A stretch of 64,000 nt of DNA from Luteimonas deserti (GTDB lineage Bacteria; Pseudomonadota; Gammaproteobacteria; Xanthomonadales; Xanthomonadaceae): NCBI RefSeq assembly GCF_013425765.1, contig NZ_JACCJZ010000004.1:1-64000 (forward strand), in the 5' to 3' direction. Below are positions 38,887 to 48,100 of the stretch, in pieces. Made by a program: the position numbers and the translations under genes. The notes beneath the pieces are model-generated. The model was not told the DNA's origin and ran no database searches. It worked only from the letters and a program-made list of their open reading frames with translations. The stretch's first letter is position 1; every line of letters starts with the position of its first letter.

Positions 38887-41030
38887 GTCGCGTCGTCTCC
38901 CGCTCGTTGCTGGCGATGGCACTCGCGACGGCCGGCATGCCGGCCTGGGCGCAGGCGGTCGCCGACGCGGCCGCCGCATCTGCACAGCCGGTGACGCTGG
39001 AGCGCGTGCGCGTCGATGCGACGCGCCTGCGCGGCGTCAGCGATTTCGACACGCCGGCCTCGGTCGATGCAATCCGCCTCGACGATGCGGACAGCAACCG
39101 CGCCGGCACCGTCGCGTCCGAGCCGCTGTCGGGCGTGCCCGGCCTGCTCGCGCGCGACCGCCAGAACCACGCGCAGGACACGCAGCTGTCGATCCGCGGC
39201 TTCGGTGCGCGTTCCACCTTCGGCGTGCGCGGCGTGCGTCTGTTCGCCGACGGCATCCCGGCGTCGATGCCGGACGGCCAGGGTCAGCTCTCGCATTTCA
39301 GTCTGGTCGGCGGCGACCGCATCGAGATCATGCGCGGCCCGTTCTCGGCGCTGTACGGCAACTCCTCCGGCGGTGTCGTGCAGCTGTGGAGCGCCGACGG
39401 ACAGCCCGGCGATCCCTGGCGCTTCAAGGCCAGCCACGGACGCGACGACACGACCAGCCTGTCGACGCAGCTGCGTGGCGGCACGGAAGTCGTCGGCTAC
39501 AACCTCGCGCTGTCGCGTTTCGACACCGACGGCTGGCGCGACCACAGCGCCGCGCGGCGCGATTCGGCGAACGCGAAACTGCGCTTCGATTTCGGTGATC
39601 GTCGCCGGCTGGACCTGGTCGCAAACCATGTCGACATCGACGCGCAGGATCCGCTCGGCCTGACCGCCGCGCAGGTGCGCGAGAACCCGCGCCAGGTCGC
39701 GTCGGTCGCGCGCCAGTTCGACACGCGCAAGACCGTGCGCCAGAGCCAGGCCGGCGCGGTCTACGAACACGGCATCGGCGAGGCGCACACGGTGCGTGCG
39801 ATGGCCTACGGCGGCGAGCGCGCGGTGGTGCAGTACCTGCCGATTCCACCCGCCGCGCAGGGCAATCCGTTGAACTCGGGCGCCGTCATCGATCTCGACA
39901 ACGCATACGGCGGGCTGGATCTGCGCTGGAGCTGGGAAGGCACGCTGGCCGGACGTCCGCTGGAAGTCACCTTCGGCGCGAACGCCGACCGGCAGCGCCA
40001 GGACCGGCAGGGCTTCGAGAATTTCGTCGGTGACACGCTCGGCGTGCGCGGGCGGCTGCGCCGCGACGAGCGCAACACGGTCGAAAACCGTGACCAGTTC
40101 GCGCAGCTCTACTGGACCTTCGCGCCGCGCTGGTCACTGCTGGCCGGCGTGCGCCACAGCGAGGTGGAGTTCGTCTCGCGCGACGCGTTCGTGACCGCGA
40201 CCAACCCGGACGACAGCGGCCGCATCGCGTTCCGCCAGACCTCGCCGGTGGCGGGCGTCACGTTCGCGCCGCGCGAGGATCTGCGCGTGTACGCGTCCGC
40301 CGGACGCGGCTTCGAGACGCCGACCTTCAACGAACTCGGTTATCGCGCCGACGGCGGCGCCGGGCTCGCCTTCGATCTGGCGCCGGCGGTCAGCGACAAC
40401 CTCGAGATCGGCACCAAGTGGCAGGCGCGTTCGGGCACTACGCTCAACGCCGCACTGTTCCGCGCCGACACCGATGACGAGCTCGCGGTCGCGCGCAACG
40501 TCGGCGGCCGCAGCAGCTTCCAGAACATCGGCCGCGCACGTCGCCAGGGCGCGGAACTGTCGCTGCGCCAGCCGCTGGGCGAATCGCTCGATCTGAGCAT
40601 TGCCGCGACCTGGCTCGATGCGACCTTCCGCGACGACTATCTCGTCTGCACCGGTGCGGGCTGCACCGTGCCGGCGACTCCGGTGGCGGCGGGTGCGCGG
40701 ATTCCCGGCGTTCCGGCCCGGCAACTGTTCGCACGGCTCGACTGGAGCGGCGGACCGTGGAGCGCGGCGATCGAAGGCGTGGGCGTCGGCGATGTCGTCG
40801 TCGACGACCTCGCGACCGGTCGCGCGGCCGGCTACGCACTGCTGCACCTCGAAGGGGCGCGCCGCTGGCGCTTCGATGCCGGCGAGCTGCGCAGCTTCGT
40901 GCGCGTCGACAACGTGCTCGACCACGCCTACATCGGCTCGGTGATCGTCAACGAAGGCAACGGCCGGTTCTTCGAGCCGGGCCCGGGGCGTGGGGTGATG
41001 GTGGGGGCGCAGTGGACGTGGAACCGGTGA
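38883..41030 (+). CDS. TonB-dependent outer-membrane receptor
   Basis: A 715-residue receptor. After the signal peptide (cleavage near residue 24) comes the plug domain with LERVRVDATRLRGVSDFDTP, QLSIRGFGARSTFGVRGVRL and the typical IEIMRGPFSALYGNSSGGVV. A 22-strand barrel follows, with WSLLAGVRHSEVEFVSRD and VYASAGRGFETPTFNELGYR, ending in FEPGPGRGVMVGAQWTWNR. The ligand is unknown. It is translationally coupled to azurin, so copper or a copper-linked ligand is conceivable, although the sequence has no His/Met-rich metal motifs that I can see. It would be energised by the tonB-exbB-exbD system near the origin. Confidence 0.93.
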   Translation: MSRVVSRSLLAMALATAGMPAWAQAVADAAAASAQPVTLERVRVDATRLRGVSDFDTPASVDAIRLDDADSNRAGTVASEPLSGVPGLLARDRQNHAQDTQLSIRGFGARSTFGVRGVRLFADGIPASMPDGQGQLSHFSLVGGDRIEIMRGPFSALYGNSSGGVVQLWSADGQPGDPWRFKASHGRDDTTSLSTQLRGGTEVVGYNLALSRFDTDGWRDHSAARRDSANAKLRFDFGDRRRLDLVANHVDIDAQDPLGLTAAQVRENPRQVASVARQFDTRKTVRQSQAGAVYEHGIGEAHTVRAMAYGGERAVVQYLPIPPAAQGNPLNSGAVIDLDNAYGGLDLRWSWEGTLAGRPLEVTFGANADRQRQDRQGFENFVGDTLGVRGRLRRDERNTVENRDQFAQLYWTFAPRWSLLAGVRHSEVEFVSRDAFVTATNPDDSGRIAFRQTSPVAGVTFAPREDLRVYASAGRGFETPTFNELGYRADGGAGLAFDLAPAVSDNLEIGTKWQARSGTTLNAALFRADTDDELAVARNVGGRSSFQNIGRARRQGAELSLRQPLGESLDLSIAATWLDATFRDDYLVCTGAGCTVPATPVAAGARIPGVPARQLFARLDWSGGPWSAAIEGVGVGDVVVDDLATGRAAGYALLHLEGARRWRFDAGELRSFVRVDNVLDHAYIGSVIVNEGNGRFFEPGPGRGVMVGAQWTWNR

Positions 41031-41936
41031 GGCGAGCGGCGCGAGCGTTCGCTGTCCTTCCTGTCTCTTCATTCCGGCGAACGCCGGAGTCCGCCGCCGT
41101 CGTGGCTGTGATGCAGTCACCCGCCACCCGTGAAGCGGAGGCTCCGGAAGATTGCGTTGTCGTCCGTTGAACGTCGCCGTTCGTCGAACCGACACTCTCG
41201 GATCCCATTGGATGCGCGCCGTTCGCCCGAAGCATCGGCATCCGCTCGCTGACCGACGCATCTCCGGCGACGCCGGGCGCCATCTTCGCGGCCCGTCTCT
41301 TCGCGTCGAAGTGCAGAATCGCAAGCGGGCGTCCGCCTGCGCCATCGCGACGGACTGCGCGGTGTTCGTGCCCGGCTGACACGCCCCGAACCACACCTTG
41401 CAGAGCCGGTCATCCCGTCGGCTCCGCATTCGGGTGACGCGTGCGTGGAACGGGTAACGGTCGGGCGCTTGGCGCCACATCCCGTTCATCCCGAATGCAC
41501 CCGGCACGGCTGTCGACAGGCACAGGCTGCTCATCGCTCTTCGCGCTGATACGCCGCTGCGGGTTGGAGACGCAGGACCGAGGGCCCTCAGCTTGCGGGG
41601 CCACGGTCTTCACAGGGCGTCGTCCTCGAGTCGTCGATGCGCTGCGCAGCGATCACGGAACCCGACGGCGGAACGGCATCGTTCTCGGCGCAAACGTCGG
41701 TGACGCGCGTGATGGTCCAGTGCGGTCACCCGAGCGTCTCCCGCGAACGATCGCTATGCCCCGACCGCGACAGGCGGTTCAACCGTCTCGCGGTACGACG
41801 TCGTTCCGCATCGGAACGCAGAGACGAGAGATCGCCTGCGTGCACCGGAACGACGGGATCGCACTGGTGACGACTGGTCTACGCGTCGCGAGTCACAGTG
41901 TCGGGCACGGCTCGGCGCGATTGCCGACGCCTTCGA
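41031..41936 (+). other. 906-bp stretch without a supported gene, with REP-like palindromes
   Basis: The stretch lies between the receptor gene and the convergent phenylalanine hydroxylase. Sampled GC is about 63 percent, lower than the coding sequence around it. Open frames exist but encode Arg/Ser/Pro-rich sequence without domains or good starts. The visible structure is a REP-like palindrome at 41073-41088 and a related one at 41264-41276. It may be degenerate sequence. Confidence 0.55.
41073..41088 (+). repeat. REP-like palindrome TCCGGCG-AA-CGCCGGA
   Basis: Perfect 7-bp arms around AA, within TCTTCATTCCGGCGAACGCC, a type of dispersed extragenic repeat common in Xanthomonadaceae and related genomes. 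A shorter relative, CCGGCG-A-CGCCGG, is at 41264-41276. Confidence 0.6.
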
Positions 41937-42839
41937 TCAGACGTCCCCACCGGCCGTCCAGCCTTCGCCGGTGCCGCGATGAAACACGCGATCTTCGTCG
42001 CGCACCGTGCCCGCGCCCACCGTGTCCTGCGTCGCCAGCCGCGCATAGATCGGCGTGAAGTCCGGGCGGGTCGCGTCCATCAGCTGCTCGAAGCTGTCGA
42101 TGACGAAGTAGGTCTTCTGGTAGGTGTCGATGCGGTAGCGCGTGCGCATGATCCGCTCGAGATCGAAGCCGATGCGGTTGGGCGCGTCGGATTCCAGCGA
42201 GTAGATCGACTCCCCCTTCGACGACACGATGCCCGCGCCGAAGATGCGCAGGCCATCGGCCTGGCGGATCAGCCCGAACTCGACCGTGTACCAGTACAGC
42301 CGCGTCAGGTTCTGCAGCGCGTCCGGGCCGATGCCATGCGCCTTCACCCCGCCCTTGCCGTAGGCCTCCATGTAATCGGCGAATACCGGATTCATCAGCA
42401 GCGGCACATGGCCGAACAGGTCGTGGAAGAGGTCGGGCTCCTCGATGTAGTCGATCTGGTCCGGGCGGCGGATCCACCAGGTCACCGGGAAGCGCCGGTT
42501 GGCGAGGTGGTCGAAGAAGTCGAGTTCCGGCAGCAGGCCTTCCACACCCATCAGCGTCCAGCCGGTCGCGGCTTCGAGGACCTCGTTGAGTTCGGAGAAC
42601 TTCGGAATCGCATCGGGGGTCATGCCCATCGCGTCCTGGGCCTGCAGGAACTCGTCGCAGGCGCGGCCGAGCAGCAGCTCGCGCTGACGCGCGTACAGCG
42701 TGGCCCAGGTCGCGTGGTCGGCGGCGCTGTAGGTGTCCCAGGGCTGCTCGACGATGCCGGTGGCGTAGACCGGCACCCGACCCTTGTCGGTCTGCAGGTT
42801 CTCGACGCGGCGCGGAGCGTTCGACGGCTGGGCGGACAT
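41937..42839 (-). CDS. phhA: Phenylalanine 4-monooxygenase
   Basis: PhhA converts phenylalanine to tyrosine with iron, oxygen and tetrahydropterin. The 300-residue protein has the catalytic core of bacterial aromatic amino acid hydroxylases. The iron ligands are His139 and His144 in DLFHDLFGHVPLL and Glu187 in LYWYTVEFGLI, and the pterin region ATGWTLMGVEGLLPEL precedes them. I chose ATG 42839 because GGAG sits six bases upstream; two in-frame starts farther out lack a ribosome site. It is divergent from an Lrp/AsnC regulator across 131 bp, which probably controls it. Confidence 0.96.
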   Translation of the reverse strand: MSAQPSNAPRRVENLQTDKGRVPVYATGIVEQPWDTYSAADHATWATLYARQRELLLGRACDEFLQAQDAMGMTPDAIPKFSELNEVLEAATGWTLMGVEGLLPELDFFDHLANRRFPVTWWIRRPDQIDYIEEPDLFHDLFGHVPLLMNPVFADYMEAYGKGGVKAHGIGPDALQNLTRLYWYTVEFGLIRQADGLRIFGAGIVSSKGESIYSLESDAPNRIGFDLERIMRTRYRIDTYQKTYFVIDSFEQLMDATRPDFTPIYARLATQDTVGAGTVRDEDRVFHRGTGEGWTAGGDV

Positions 42840-42970
42840 GGCGGACTCCGATGACATTGCGTGACGTATCGACAATACCGCCGATCGGCCGCAACAGGCT
42901 TGCGTCATTGCAGAACTCAGCCTCACCTGCGCAATAATCGTGCGCATCGCGCCGATTCAGGACAACAACC
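42840..42970 (+). promoter_or_regulatory. Divergent promoter region phhA / Lrp-family regulator
   Basis: A 131-bp shared region with an AT-richer patch ATCGACAATACCGCCGATCG near 42865-42885 and CGCAATAATCGTGCGCAT near 42932-42949. The second looks like a -10 region (AATAAT) for the regulator. No exact Lrp consensus can be fixed by eye. Confidence 0.4.
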
Positions 42971-43444
42971 ATGTCTGCCGCTACGTTGGACCGCATCGAC
43001 CTGCTGTTGTTGGCCGAACTCCAGCGCAACGGCCGGCTGACCAACACCGACCTCGCCGAACGCGTCCATCTTTCGCCGTCGGCCTGCCTGCGTCGGGTGC
43101 AGCGTCTGGAGCGTGACGGGGTGATCGCAGGCTACCGTGCCGACGTCAGTGCCGAACGTCTGGGCCTCGGCCTGCAGGCCTTCGTGCGCGTCCAGCTCAA
43201 GCACCACGACAGCGCGGCCGTCGCGGGCTTCGCAGACCTGGTCAATGGCTGGGACGAGGTGATTGCCTGCCATGCGCTGACCGGCGACATGGACTACCTG
43301 CTGCAGATCGCCGTGCGCGATCTGGAACACTTCTCCGGCTTCCTGCTCGATCGGCTGCTCAACCAGCCCGCGGTCGACGACGTGAACTCCAGTTTCGTGC
43401 TGCGCACGGTCAAGGCGAATCGGGGGATGCCCCTGTTGCGGTGA
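42971..43444 (+). CDS. Lrp/AsnC family transcriptional regulator
   Basis: A 157-residue regulator with an N-terminal winged helix-turn-helix ([20 protein letters not shown], then LAERVHLSPSACLRRVQRLE) and a C-terminal effector/oligomerisation domain (GWDEVIACHALTGDMDYLLQ). Its divergent position to phhA matches the known arrangement in which an Lrp-type regulator controls phenylalanine hydroxylase in response to aromatic amino acids. The physiological effector is inferred from that position. Confidence 0.93.
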   Translation: MSAATLDRIDLLLLAELQRNGRLTNTDLAERVHLSPSACLRRVQRLERDGVIAGYRADVSAERLGLGLQAFVRVQLKHHDSAAVAGFADLVNGWDEVIACHALTGDMDYLLQIAVRDLEHFSGFLLDRLLNQPAVDDVNSSFVLRTVKANRGMPLLR

Positions 43445-43452
43445 TCCACAGC

Positions 43453-45078
43453 TCAGTGCGCGGACACCAGGTCACAGGCCTCGGCCGCGGCGCGCAGGCC
43501 CGACAGCGCTGCGCCCTCCATGAAGCCTTGCCATTCGTAGAAGCTGCTGGTCTGGTCGCCGGCGAAGAGGATGTTGCCCAGCGGCGGTGCTTCGCGATGC
43601 GCGATCCGGGTGAAGTAACCCGGTTGCGGCCTGGGCATCGCGCCCCGGCTGTTGCGATTGATCTGCCAGTTCTCGCTCGCCGCAACGACTCTGCCCCGGT
43701 TGCGCGCCACCGCATCACGTGCGCCCGGCAGCACTTCCTCGAGCGCTGCAAGGAAACCGGCCGCATCGGACTGCACACTGGCTGGCACCAGCGCGCGCGC
43801 TGCCGCGCCGCCGACCTGCTGGGCGAGTACCGCGCCCTGTCGGCCCGCCCCCGAAGGGTTGGTTTCCCACACGTTCTGGATATAGGGAAGATCGGCATTT
43901 CCGCCGCCGCTTGCCCCGCTTTCGCGCCAGTAGGGCCGCGTGAAACCGACCAGCAGGCGACTGGCATCACCCATCTCCGCGCCTCGAATGGCCATGTGCT
44001 TCCACGCCGGCATGTCGATCGCTGCACCGAACTGTACGTCGCGCAGCACGCTGAAGGGCAGCGCCAGCACCACTGCCTCATGATCGGACTGGACGCGTTG
44101 TCCGCCGATATCGAAGGTCAGGCGTACGCCGCCGGTAAACCGGCGGTTGATGGCCACCAGTCGATGCCCGTGCACGACCGGCTGCGGCAGCTGACGGGCG
44201 AGTCCGGTCGTGATCAGGTCGTTGCCGCCCACCACGCGCAAGGCGTCGCCCGGGGCCGCGTAACCGAAAGTGCTGCGGCGGTCGCCGTAGATGAAACGCA
44301 GAAACGCCAGCGCGCTCACCTCGTCCAGCTCGCTGCCGAACTCGGCGAGGAACGCGGTGCGCAGGACGCTGCGCAGCAGGCCGCTGGCGCCGTAGAGCAC
44401 CAGATACTCGTCGAGCGTCATGAAGTCGAACACTTCCGCCTGCGGCGTGAAATGGTCTGCATGCGGCGCGCCGATCGCCTCGACATCGTCGCGGATGATG
44501 ACGGCGAACTCCCGGAACTCCGCTGCGATTTCGGCTTCCGAATAGCGCATGCCCGCGTAGTGGTGGAAGCCGCCGCTGGTGCCGTCGACAGTTTCCAGGC
44601 GCAGCCCCAGTGCGCGCGCGTAACCTAGCATCGCGTGGTGCGAGCTGCCGATGAACTCGGCGCCACGTTCCGCGACCTGGCCTGGAAACGTGTCGCGCAG
44701 CGACCAGCACCGGCCACCCACCCGGGCCGAAGCCTCGAACACCGTCGCCGGGATCCGTTTGCGTGCCAGCTCGGTCGCGCACGCGAGGCCGGCGATACCG
44801 GCGCCGATCACGGCGACCCCGCGACCACCGGTGGCGCGTGCGACGAGTGCGCGCGCCTCGTTGCTGCCGGCGGCCGCGAGCAGTGGCGGCGCCAACGCGC
44901 CCGCACACAGCGTCGTCGTGCCGGCCAGTGCGACACGCAGTACCCGGCGTCGCCCCGCGTCGTGCGGCATGCCAGGGCCAATCGTCTGCGCGACCCCGGT
45001 ACCGGGGTCACCCGTGGCCCGATCTGCGCGGGCCATTCGCAACACCTGTTCCATCCAGCGGGAGCGGACCATCATCAT
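43453..45078 (-). CDS. FAD-dependent amine oxidase (flavin monoamine oxidase family)
   Basis: A 541-residue flavoenzyme that oxidises an amine or amino acid to the imine and hydrogen peroxide. The FAD-binding motif is at 90-105 (VIGAGIAGLACATELARK), followed by EASARVGGRCWSLRD. The C-terminal FAD contact is ILFAGDQTSSFYEWQGFMEG. A twin-arginine-like signal RRRVLRVALAG at 43-53 suggests export. The far N-terminus is uncertain: ATG 45078 (with GAGG upstream, and two more ATGs next to it) leaves a long n-region, while ATG 44970 would start just before the signal but has no ribosome site. It is convergent with the Lrp-type gene. The substrate is unknown. Confidence 0.88.
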   Translation of the reverse strand: MMMVRSRWMEQVLRMARADRATGDPGTGVAQTIGPGMPHDAGRRRVLRVALAGTTTLCAGALAPPLLAAAGSNEARALVARATGGRGVAVIGAGIAGLACATELARKRIPATVFEASARVGGRCWSLRDTFPGQVAERGAEFIGSSHHAMLGYARALGLRLETVDGTSGGFHHYAGMRYSEAEIAAEFREFAVIIRDDVEAIGAPHADHFTPQAEVFDFMTLDEYLVLYGASGLLRSVLRTAFLAEFGSELDEVSALAFLRFIYGDRRSTFGYAAPGDALRVVGGNDLITTGLARQLPQPVVHGHRLVAINRRFTGGVRLTFDIGGQRVQSDHEAVVLALPFSVLRDVQFGAAIDMPAWKHMAIRGAEMGDASRLLVGFTRPYWRESGASGGGNADLPYIQNVWETNPSGAGRQGAVLAQQVGGAAARALVPASVQSDAAGFLAALEEVLPGARDAVARNRGRVVAASENWQINRNSRGAMPRPQPGYFTRIAHREAPPLGNILFAGDQTSSFYEWQGFMEGAALSGLRAAAEACDLVSAH

Positions 45079-45142
45079 CGTCCTCGAAGACGCTCCGTCG
45101 CCGCATCGGGCGACGGCGGAGCGGAATGTTGTCCGGCGCGCG

Positions 45143-48100
45143 TCAGCGGCCGGTCCGGAACATCAGCTGCAGAGCACTGTCGCGCTGCTCACCACTGCCC
45201 ACGAGCCCCCGGTAGTCGAACTGCAGCGAGTAACCCGTGAACTGGAACGATGCGCCGAAACCCAGTAGCAGGCGACTGCGGTCGTAACCGCGGACGCCGG
45301 TCACGTAGACCGGACCCAGCAGGTCCGCGTACTGCATCGATGTCGTGGCGTCGGCATCCAAATCGTGCTGGTACTCGATCCGGAGTTGCGGCGCGAAGGC
45401 GCCCCACCCGGTCACCCGGCGGAACGCGGAACGCAGCCCCAGACTGCCGGTCGTGGTGTCCACATCCTGCTCACCGTAGGCGAGGTCATGGACGCCGCCG
45501 CCATGCTCGACGTAACCGTCGAGCGTGCCGCGCATCGCGTCCACCCGCGCGTACGGTGTGTGCTGCCACTGGCCACCAACGAGATCGGCGCCGAGCGCTA
45601 TCGAGGCCATGCGTTGATCGCCATCGCGGCGTCCGCGGGCGATGCTGCCGCCGGCGAGGAACCGGTCGACATCATAGGAAAGCGCCTGATAGCCCAACAC
45701 GCCATCGACGAAGAACGTGCCGCCCGGCTGCAGGCTCGCGTACAGCGCGAGCGTGCGTGCGTTACCGCGCAGGTGCGAGCCGTTGCGGCCGATCGATGTA
45801 CTGTCCTGACCGTAGCCGAGGCCGGCGCCGATCACGAGGAGAGGGTGCACGCGCATGTCCGCACCCGCGCTCACGCCTTCGGTCTCGAAATCGAAACCGC
45901 GTGCGCCGGCCTGGCCGTCGTGGTTACCCGAGCGCAGCGTGCCGCCGATCCAGTACCCGATACGACCGCCGCTGCCGCTTGCGGCAGGCGCCCCGGCGTT
46001 TCCGGACCCCGGGCCGCCGTCATCGAAGGGGCCACTAACGTCTTCGTTCTGCCGCCGCTGGCGCGCTGCCATGCCGCATGGGCTGTCGGGCGCGTGGAAC
46101 CGGTTCTCCGCGCACAGCTCGCGGGCCGTGAACGCCAGTGCGCTGTGCACGCCGCTGGCGTGTCCACCATGCAACTGCTCGAGGCGCTGCTGGAAGTTGT
46201 CGAGCTGGCTGGTCGCAAACCGGCGTGTCGCCGCAGCCTGCGCATCGAGCAGACCGCGCACTTCAGGGTCGCGCGTCGGATCCGGTCGCTCGATGACCCC
46301 CAGGACATAGGTGCGCGTGCCGGTGAAGCCGAGCGCATCCGTCGCCTGTATCGAGACGGTGAAGCTACCGGCGACGGTCGGGGCGCCGGACAGAACGCCG
46401 CCGGTCGAGAGCGCGAGACCCGCTGGCAGCGCGCCGCTCGCAACCCCGTACGTGTAGGGCGCAGTGCCGCCTCGCGCGACCAGCGTCTGCGAATAGGCAA
46501 GTGTCGTCTGCGCCTGCGGCAATGTCTCGGGCTCGATCGAGATCAGCGGGGCGGACACCGCCAGGGTGTAGGCGACCGTGACGCTGCCGGGCGTCCCGCC
46601 CGTGCTGTCGGTCGCGGTGATCGAGAAGCTGAAGCGACCGGCTTGCGTCGGCGTTCCGGACACGACGCCGGTGTCCTGCGCGAGCGCCAGTCCTGCAGGC
46701 AGCACGCCCGCGCTGATCATGTAGCGATAGCCGGGTATGCCACCGGCAGCGGTGAATTGCTGACGGTAGGGCGAGCCGGCCGTGCTGTCGGCGAGCGTCT
46801 CCGGGGTCATGGTCAGCGCAGGCACGGCCACCGACATCGCATAGGTTCGGGTGGCGCTCTGACCGTTGGCATCGGCCGCGGCAACGCTGAACGTATAGGT
46901 GCCGGTCGCGGTCGGCGTACCCGACAGCCGGCCCTCGCCGGTCAGGTTCAGACCGGCGGGCAGCGCACCGCCGCTTACCGAAAACAGATACGGGGCGACG
47001 CCCCCGCCGGCCGAAAGTGCTTGTGCGTAAGCCACGCCTGCGGTCGCGTCGGGGAGCGCGGGCGGTGTGATCGTGATGGCCGGTTGCGGCACCTCGAGGG
47101 TGTAGCTCCGGGTGAGCGAGAACGGCGCGCCGACGCCCGTGGCGCCGCTGTCGGTGACCGTGATGTCGAAGGCGTAACTGCCCGGCGCCGTCGGCGTGCC
47201 CGACAGGGTGTCGCCGACGAAGGTCAGCCCCGGGGGCAGGGCGCCGGTCACTGAATAGCCATACGGACCGACGCCGCCCGACGCGCCGAATGCCTGCGAG
47301 AAAGGTGTCGCATAGGGCGCAGTCAACGGACCCGACCCTGGCGTCAGGCCGAGTTGCGGCGACTGGACCAACAGCGTGTAAGTGCGCGTTCCCGTTTGCC
47401 CGTTGGCGTCGGTCGCTACGATGCCAATGGAAAAAGTGCCGGCTGCAGTCGGTGCGCCCGACAGCGCACCGGCATCGGACAGTGCGAGGCCGGCGGGCAG
47501 GGCGCCGGCCGTCACCGCAAAGGTATAGGGCGCCACCGCGCCGCTGGCTGACAGCGTCTGGGAGTAAGGCTGGGCGACGGTCAGGTCGGGCAATACCCCC
47601 GGTGCGATCGAGACCACCGGGGCGCTGACGGTGACCGTGACCAGTGCCGGCGCGGACGTGCCGCCGCTGTTGGTCGCCAGGTAGGTGAAGGCGTCGGTCC
47701 CGGCGAACCCCGCCGCGGGTTGATACGTGATGCCGGTGCCCGTCGCGACCGCCGTTCCCGACGCGGGTAGCGTGCCCAGCGACACCGAGGTGGCGGCGCC
47801 GCCGGTGATGTCGAGCGTCACGGCCGTCGCGGGGGCTCCGTAGGCGACAGCGAACGCGACCGGATTGGCGACCGGCGCCGCGTCGACGACTGTGATGCGG
47901 TAGGTCTGGGTGACGGTGTACGGCCCGCTGCCCGTGCTGGTATCGGTCGCGGTCACACTGAAGTCGAAGTCGCCCAGCGCCGACGGTGCTCCGGTGATGG
48001 CGCCGCTCGACGCGTCGATGGCGAGGCCCGCCGGCAGTGTCCCGGACGTCACCGCATAGGTGTAGGGCGCCGTGCCGCCGGATGCGGGCGTGATCGCGGC

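Noticed and set aside
41441-42058. 205-codon frame in the gap before phhA
   Set aside because: Overlaps phhA antisense at its end, has no recognisable motif, and its codon positions show no clear coding bias by eye.
45365-47254. Long plus-strand open frame inside the autotransporter-like gene
   Set aside because: It is an antisense shadow of a repeat-containing gene; its apparent repeats are the complement of the Ig units.
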